The position numbers were made by a program, and so were the translations under genes. Of a DNA stretch of 10,169 nucleotides, positions 6,768-10,169 are shown one piece after another. Source of the stretch: an uncultured Lachnospiraceae bacterium. Lineage in GTDB: Bacteria > Bacillota > Clostridia > Lachnospirales > Lachnospiraceae. The DNA lies in the NCBI GenBank assembly GCA_910579645.1, contig CAJTVK010000144.1, positions 1-10,169 of the forward strand, given 5' to 3'. The notes beneath the pieces were generated by a model, which saw only the letters and a list, made by a program, of their open reading frames with translations, searched no databases and was not told where the DNA came from. Within the stretch, counting starts at the first letter, position 1; every line of letters begins with the position of its first letter.

Positions 6768-6983
6768 GAGCCTGTTGCCATGGAAATCAATTTTCGTGCC
6801 TGTGCAGTCTTTGTCTGAAACTATTTTTGTCGTAGATAAAAAGTGTCAGAAATAATTTAGCCAATTTTCAGGCATTTCCATTGCTATTACATTTTTCTTC
6901 AAAAATTCCGTAGCCGGACAAATTGTAGCATATTATTGTGATGATTTCAGAAAATATTTGAGTGTAAGGATATTAATCTTCAG
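6768..6983. other. AT-rich intergenic stretch between SPFH gene and restriction-modification operon
   Basis: I see no gene here in either strand. The only clear structure is an imperfect inverted repeat at 6814-6828 and 6838-6850 (TCTGAAACTATTTTT against AAAAAGTGTCAGA; about 13 pairs, one mismatch, one bulge). Base composition shifts here from GC-moderate housekeeping DNA to the more AT-rich operon, so this may be the edge of acquired DNA. Confidence 0.4.
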
Positions 6984-7019
6984 ATAGAAAAGCGACAGAG
7001 ATTTAACTTCCCTGCCGCT
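6984..7019 (-). terminator. Probable terminator of the restriction-modification operon
   Basis: On the minus strand, AGCGGCAGGGA (7019-7009) pairs with TCTCTGTCGCT (7001-6991) across a 7-nt loop. This makes an 11-bp stem with two G-U wobbles. It is followed by TTTC, a short U-tract. It lies about 160 nt after the endonuclease stop codon and about 30 nt after the small ORF at 7049-7156. Confidence 0.55.
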
Positions 7020-7048
7020 TACACATTTTCACTATAGCAATCAATTCC

Positions 7049-7156
7049 CTACATTTTTACGTTGAAAATCATTTGTTTCAGCACATTCATGCAGCCGTCT
7101 GTATTTTTATTACCTGCCCCGCCCAAAAATAAATCGAACAAATTCAATAATTCCAT
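7049..7156 (-). CDS. Doubtful 35-residue ORF downstream of the endonuclease
   Basis: An ATG-started frame begins 22 nt after the endonuclease stop. It begins MELLNLFDLFLGGAGNKNTD and ends NVLKQMIFNVKM. Only a weak AGAAGAG site lies 10 nt or so upstream. It sits between the endonuclease gene and the probable operon terminator, so it would be transcribed with the operon. It could be a small protein, a remnant of a larger gene, or chance in AT-rich DNA. No family is recognised. Confidence 0.22.
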   Translation of the reverse strand: MELLNLFDLFLGGAGNKNTDGCMNVLKQMIFNVKM

Positions 7157-7178
7157 TGTTTATTCTCTTCTCATATAA

Positions 7179-8750
7179 TCATAGATATTCAGTATTATTC
7201 AATTCATCAATAATAGCGGTTCCTTTAATCCATACATACTGCGGCAACATTCTAATTCCATTCACACATTCAGTTTTATGAATAAGCGAAGAGTCAACAC
7301 CCGATCCGCGCATGAAGACATTATTATCCTTTGATTTCATGAAGTTAGGAGCAGAACTGATATCTCCGCTTTTGTTTATTTTAGGAGATCCGTCTGCATT
7401 ATGCTGAACAACATCAGCCAACTTATTATTCATAACTTTATCCCTTAAATCTTCCCAAAGCCTCCTTACAGTTTTGTCAATAAAATCATCACTAAAGAGA
7501 AGTCGTTTAAAACCAACAAATTTATTTGCCGATAAAGAGTTAGGCCTTATAAAATAATCTCGTTTTTGTGATTCCACCATAGTTAAATCCGGCTCCTGAA
7601 AAACAATACAGAGCATTTCATGATCTGCAAAATACGAATAAAATTCCGAATCCTCAAACACAAACTCTCTTACTGTTCCATCATCTTCTATCATTTCCTG
7701 TAAAGTGATTTCATTAAAATTCACATGGAACAGTTTCATATCCTCTGTCCTTCCGCCTGCCGCTGTCATAACTATCGTTTTGGCAATAAGTCCAAATTTT
7801 TCGAATATTTCTATTTGATTGATTTTTTTTGATGCCCCTCCAAACATAGCAGTCACAATATTTTCAGCCACACCTTTTTTATCAATGCCTTTTTCAGAAA
7901 CAATTGATATATTGAATCTTCTTGCTAAACTTCCTATCAATTCCCCAGAATACCGTTCCGTCAATTCTTTACATTTTTTATCAATATCAGAAATTGTAGA
8001 ATATCTGCCTGGCAGTTGTTCCAGTCCATATCCAAAATGTCTTGCTATAATTGAGGTAACGATTGGCTTTTTCAAGCGAAATCTAGGCGGAAACTTGGGA
8101 GCCAAATCAATATAATTTAAAACCTTTCTTAATTCCCCATGTGTATCAATATATTCTTGCTTAACTTTTTCTCTCCATTCTTTATTTCTTTCTCCCGGAT
8201 GATGATTTACGATTCGTTCTGCTAAAAATCTTACATTTTCCCAGTCTTGCCTTAATGCCTCTACTTCCAATTCATCGAATTCATGAAATTCGTATCCTTT
8301 TATTGGGAAAACTCTGTAATCATACGCCTCTACCGGGTAATCTGCCATATACTGATAGTATACTATCAACATATGATTTAATTTCTCCCAAAAATGAGAA
8401 GTCTCAAAAGTCTGTTCTGCAAGATCATATATCCCTACAGCAGTGATTGACATTGGCTCCTTGGCAACAAAATGTTTGGTCGGTTTCTCCGAAATAACTA
8501 TTCCTGTCGTTTTCAATTCTATCCGAATTTCCTCTTCCCCATCGCAAACAATCAAATCTGCTTCTTGTTTGCTGTCTGGCTCATACCCTAAAACACATTG
8601 TTCAATCAGGGATCCCGCAACTCCCTTTTGCAATGAGCATTCTTTTATTCGGTCAAAATAATTTTTGTTATCGATTTCCTCCAAAGTCAGCCCAAGAATA
8701 TGCTCAAACCGATTAATTAAATCAGACTTATCATAAATATGTTCCGGCAT
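7179..8750 (-). CDS. Type II restriction endonuclease, Sau3AI/MutH family
   Basis: It cuts DNA lacking the partner methyltransferase's mark. I start it at the ATG at 8750 (523 residues), 4 nt after the methyltransferase stop, with GGAAGG 8 nt upstream. A longer frame from 8780 would overlap the methyltransferase. The N-terminal half has the MutH-fold signature: KGVAGSLIEQCVLG (42-55, E50), D65 and IELKT (77-81; E78, K80), which together give the metal-binding D-ExK site. ETSHFWEKLNHML (116-128) matches the next Sau3AI-like element, and RFRLKKPIVTSI (223-234) the Sau3AI hinge region. The C-terminal half repeats the pattern (KKGVAENIVTAMFG, 291-304) but has IAKT at 322-325 where ELKT should be. 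It is therefore probably the non-catalytic, DNA-binding effector copy known from Sau3AI (489 residues). By family, GATC is the likeliest target, but that is inference. Confidence 0.83.
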   Translation of the reverse strand: MPEHIYDKSDLINRFEHILGLTLEEIDNKNYFDRIKECSLQKGVAGSLIEQCVLGYEPDSKQEADLIVCDGEEEIRIELKTTGIVISEKPTKHFVAKEPMSITAVGIYDLAEQTFETSHFWEKLNHMLIVYYQYMADYPVEAYDYRVFPIKGYEFHEFDELEVEALRQDWENVRFLAERIVNHHPGERNKEWREKVKQEYIDTHGELRKVLNYIDLAPKFPPRFRLKKPIVTSIIARHFGYGLEQLPGRYSTISDIDKKCKELTERYSGELIGSLARRFNISIVSEKGIDKKGVAENIVTAMFGGASKKINQIEIFEKFGLIAKTIVMTAAGGRTEDMKLFHVNFNEITLQEMIEDDGTVREFVFEDSEFYSYFADHEMLCIVFQEPDLTMVESQKRDYFIRPNSLSANKFVGFKRLLFSDDFIDKTVRRLWEDLRDKVMNNKLADVVQHNADGSPKINKSGDISSAPNFMKSKDNNVFMRGSGVDSSLIHKTECVNGIRMLPQYVWIKGTAIIDELNNTEYL

Positions 8751-8754
8751 TCCG

Positions 8755-9972
8755 CTATCCTTCCTTTTCGAAAATTTCATCTAAAACTTTTCCCATTCTT
8801 GTAACCATCGGAACAACCAGTGCATTACCCATACAAAAAAATCTCATCCTCTGCGGCATACCGCTATTCGTCCAATCATCATCAAAGCCTTGTAACCTCT
8901 CTGCTTCAACGGGTGTAAGTATTCGCAGCTTTCCACTTCCTGGATCCGCAACAACATGAGTGCTACGATTTAATGTTGACTCACTTGTTAACATTGTGCG
9001 TCCCGGTCTATCCCACGAATCCGGAAAAGCAACCGGACCTTCTGAAAAAATGTACTCATGGCCATTGGCAGATTTTCTTGGTATCTTTTTTGCACCTTTA
9101 AGATAAACCCATTTAGGTATCTTCTCTTCAGAAATATAAAACTCCTTATCCACATCTGATTGCAAAATCTCTTTTAAAAGAATCGGCCGCTCTTCTTTTT
9201 CTGTTATATTAACTGTATATACAATACCTTTTGTCATATATCCGGCATTCTTAAAAGAGAATGAAAAGATATCGGAAACATCAATAATATCCTTAGGAAG
9301 TTCTATAGCTGTCATTTCGTCCATCGTAACAATTGGAAATGATTTTACCATAAATCCTTCTGACATAATAAGATTATCAGGCTTTATGTTGCTCATTCTC
9401 TTTCCATAGTCCGTATGATTTTTATACGCAAAAATAAATGTTCTTCTACGACGTTGTGATGCTCCATATGTGGCCGCATTTACAACTCTCCATTCGGCTG
9501 AATAGTTCAATTCAGCCAAACAAGCAAGAATAATGCCAAAATCTCTGCCTCTTTGTGATGCAGGCGATTTAAGCAATCTATCAACATTCTCAAAAATACA
9601 AAAAGCAGGTTCCTTAGCAATAAGAGTATCTCTGATTTGCCACCACAAAACCCCTTTCTTTCCTTTGATTCCTTTGGAAGAAGCAAGGGTATGGGCAACA
9701 CTGTAATCTTGGCAGGGAAATCCACCGACTAATAAATTATGATCGGGAATATATTTTTTCTCCATAAGGCTTATGTCTTCACCTGTATGAAATTCGCCTT
9801 TCATATCTTCAGAATCACCGAAATGTGACACATAGCATCCATGTGCCCATTGCGTTCTTGCACCCGGTTCCCATTGTGAAAACCAAGTAGTTCTCCATCC
9901 GGAATTAAGCTTCTCAAATCCCAAACGAAATCCACCAACTCCTGCAAAGAGTTCGCAAATGGTCTTGTCCAT
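8755..9972 (-). CDS. DNA (cytosine-5-)-methyltransferase of a type II restriction-modification system
   Basis: It transfers a methyl group from SAM to C5 of cytosine at the target site, protecting host DNA from the neighbouring endonuclease. The 405-residue protein carries the ordered m5C motifs: I ELFAGVGGF (7-15), IV GGFPCQDYS (83-91, nucleophile C87), VI ENV (128-130), VIII QRRRRTFIF (173-181), IX LTPVEAERLQGFDDDW (352-367) and X GNALVVPM (382-389). The target-recognition domain lies between about 190 and 330. The ATG at 9972 is chosen because AAGGAGG lies 8 nt upstream; an 18-codon extension would start at a TTG. It is the first gene of the operon, as expected where protection must precede cutting. 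Length and motifs fit M.Sau3AI-like enzymes, so GAT(m5C) is plausible but unproven. No controller or Vsr gene is present. Confidence 0.92.
   Translation of the reverse strand: MDKTICELFAGVGGFRLGFEKLNSGWRTTWFSQWEPGARTQWAHGCYVSHFGDSEDMKGEFHTGEDISLMEKKYIPDHNLLVGGFPCQDYSVAHTLASSKGIKGKKGVLWWQIRDTLIAKEPAFCIFENVDRLLKSPASQRGRDFGIILACLAELNYSAEWRVVNAATYGASQRRRRTFIFAYKNHTDYGKRMSNIKPDNLIMSEGFMVKSFPIVTMDEMTAIELPKDIIDVSDIFSFSFKNAGYMTKGIVYTVNITEKEERPILLKEILQSDVDKEFYISEEKIPKWVYLKGAKKIPRKSANGHEYIFSEGPVAFPDSWDRPGRTMLTSESTLNRSTHVVADPGSGKLRILTPVEAERLQGFDDDWTNSGMPQRMRFFCMGNALVVPMVTRMGKVLDEIFEKEG
8759..8764 (-). promoter_or_regulatory. Ribosome binding site of the endonuclease inside the methyltransferase end
   Basis: GGAAGG on the minus strand, 8 nt before the ATG at 8750, embedded in the last Glu-Gly codons of the methyltransferase. 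The stop codon TAG is only 4 nt from the endonuclease ATG, so endonuclease translation is probably coupled to methyltransferase translation. Confidence 0.6.
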
Positions 9973-9980
9973 ATTAAAGC

Positions 9981-9987
9981 CCTCCTT
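9981..9987 (-). promoter_or_regulatory. Ribosome binding site deciding the methyltransferase start
   Basis: AAGGAGG on the minus strand, 8 nt before the ATG at 9972. The upstream TTG at 10026 has no comparable site, which favours the 405-residue product. Confidence 0.7.
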
Positions 9988-10063
9988 AGCACTCATGCTA
10001 TCACACTTATTATTTGGGTCCGGCAATTACCTGTTAGCACCATCAGACGATGGATCATTGACC

Positions 10064-10092
10064 AATCTATATATTATCATAAACTCTATCAA
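10064..10092 (-). promoter_or_regulatory. Candidate promoter of the restriction-modification operon
   Basis: On the minus strand, TTGATA (10092-10087), a 17-nt spacer and TAGATT (10069-10064). Alternative -10 registers overlap in this AT-rich stretch (for example GATAAT at 10078-10073). A leader of about 85 nt would precede the methyltransferase. A perfect inverted repeat CTGAAT/ATTCAG (10100-10105 and 10111-10116) lies just upstream of the -35, and a CCATC/GATGG hairpin (10040-10053) lies just downstream. Confidence 0.4.
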
Positions 10093-10130
10093 ATATCTAC
10101 TGAATTTATCATTCAGCTTCAATAAGTCTT

Positions 10131-10160
10131 TTGAAAAAGTCATAAAAAATCTGCTATACT
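10131..10160 (+). promoter_or_regulatory. Plus-strand promoter pointing out of the right edge
   Basis: TTGAAA (10131-10136), an 18-nt spacer and TATACT (10155-10160). It is followed by AAATGGAGG at the window's end, where GGAGG could be the start of a ribosome binding site. It implies a divergently transcribed gene just beyond the window, sharing the intergenic region with the restriction-modification operon. Confidence 0.5.
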
Positions 10161-10169
10161 AAATGGAGG

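Noticed and set aside
5964..6818. Plus-strand 284-codon open frame opposite the SPFH gene
   Set aside because: It lies over the conserved SPFH domain on the other strand; its composition is that of an antisense shadow and it has no Shine-Dalgarno sequence.
8751..8780. Longer endonuclease start overlapping the methyltransferase
   Set aside because: The ATG at 8750 has GGAAGG at 8 nt and a normal 4-nt junction; the longer start adds ten residues with no MutH-family match.
9973..10026. N-terminal extension of the methyltransferase from a TTG codon
   Set aside because: It has no ribosome binding site, while AAGGAGG sits 8 nt before the ATG at 9972 and motif I begins right after it.
9959..10162. 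Plus-strand 67-codon frame at the right edge, as a controller-protein candidate
   Set aside because: It overlaps the methyltransferase start and both promoters, has no helix-turn-helix-like sequence and no ribosome binding site.
1..10169. Avoidance of GATC sites as proof of target specificity
   Set aside because: Many GATC sites occur throughout both halves of the window by eye, so there is no visible avoidance and the target stays an inference from family.

Overview
The window looks like chromosomal DNA from a Gram-positive Clostridia-type bacterium, most probably Lachnospiraceae-like. The reasons are purine-rich AGGAGG-type ribosome binding sites, near-consensus sigma-A promoters, a PcrA-type helicase with the Firmicute C-terminal domain, a Gram-positive-style RlmD, and moderate GC in the housekeeping half. 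The family-level assignment is inference from protein style; no rRNA is present. All supported genes are on the minus strand, so transcription runs from high to low coordinates.

Right part (about 6,770-10,169), visibly more AT-rich: a two-gene type II restriction-modification operon. A DNA (cytosine-5) methyltransferase (start corrected to 9972) is followed after 4 nt by a Sau3AI/MutH-family restriction endonuclease (start corrected to 8750). A questionable 35-codon ORF and a stem-loop terminator candidate come next. A short divergent promoter region lies at the extreme right, with one promoter pointing out of the window on the plus strand.

Middle (about 4,998-6,770): a promoter and an SPFH-domain protein of the YdjI type with three C-terminal zinc ribbons. 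A possible 42-codon ORF then abuts pcrA.

Left part (1-5,000): pcrA (UvrD-family helicase, with an unusual tandem-repeat linker before its C-terminal Tudor-like domain); a promoter and a small single-pass membrane protein with an extremely acidic tail; its terminator; an intergenic degenerate direct repeat that can fold; rlmD (23S rRNA m5U methyltransferase) with its terminator; and the first 36 codons of an unidentified gene running off the left edge.

The endonuclease cuts DNA that the methyltransferase has not protected, so those two genes form one functional unit. The remaining genes are housekeeping or of unknown role and appear to be separate transcription units, except that pcrA may share a transcript with the SPFH gene because no terminator is visible between them. 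I found no convincing new multi-gene system. The best leads are the repeat-bearing PcrA linker, the pseudo-MutH half of the endonuclease, and the folded repeat upstream of rlmD.
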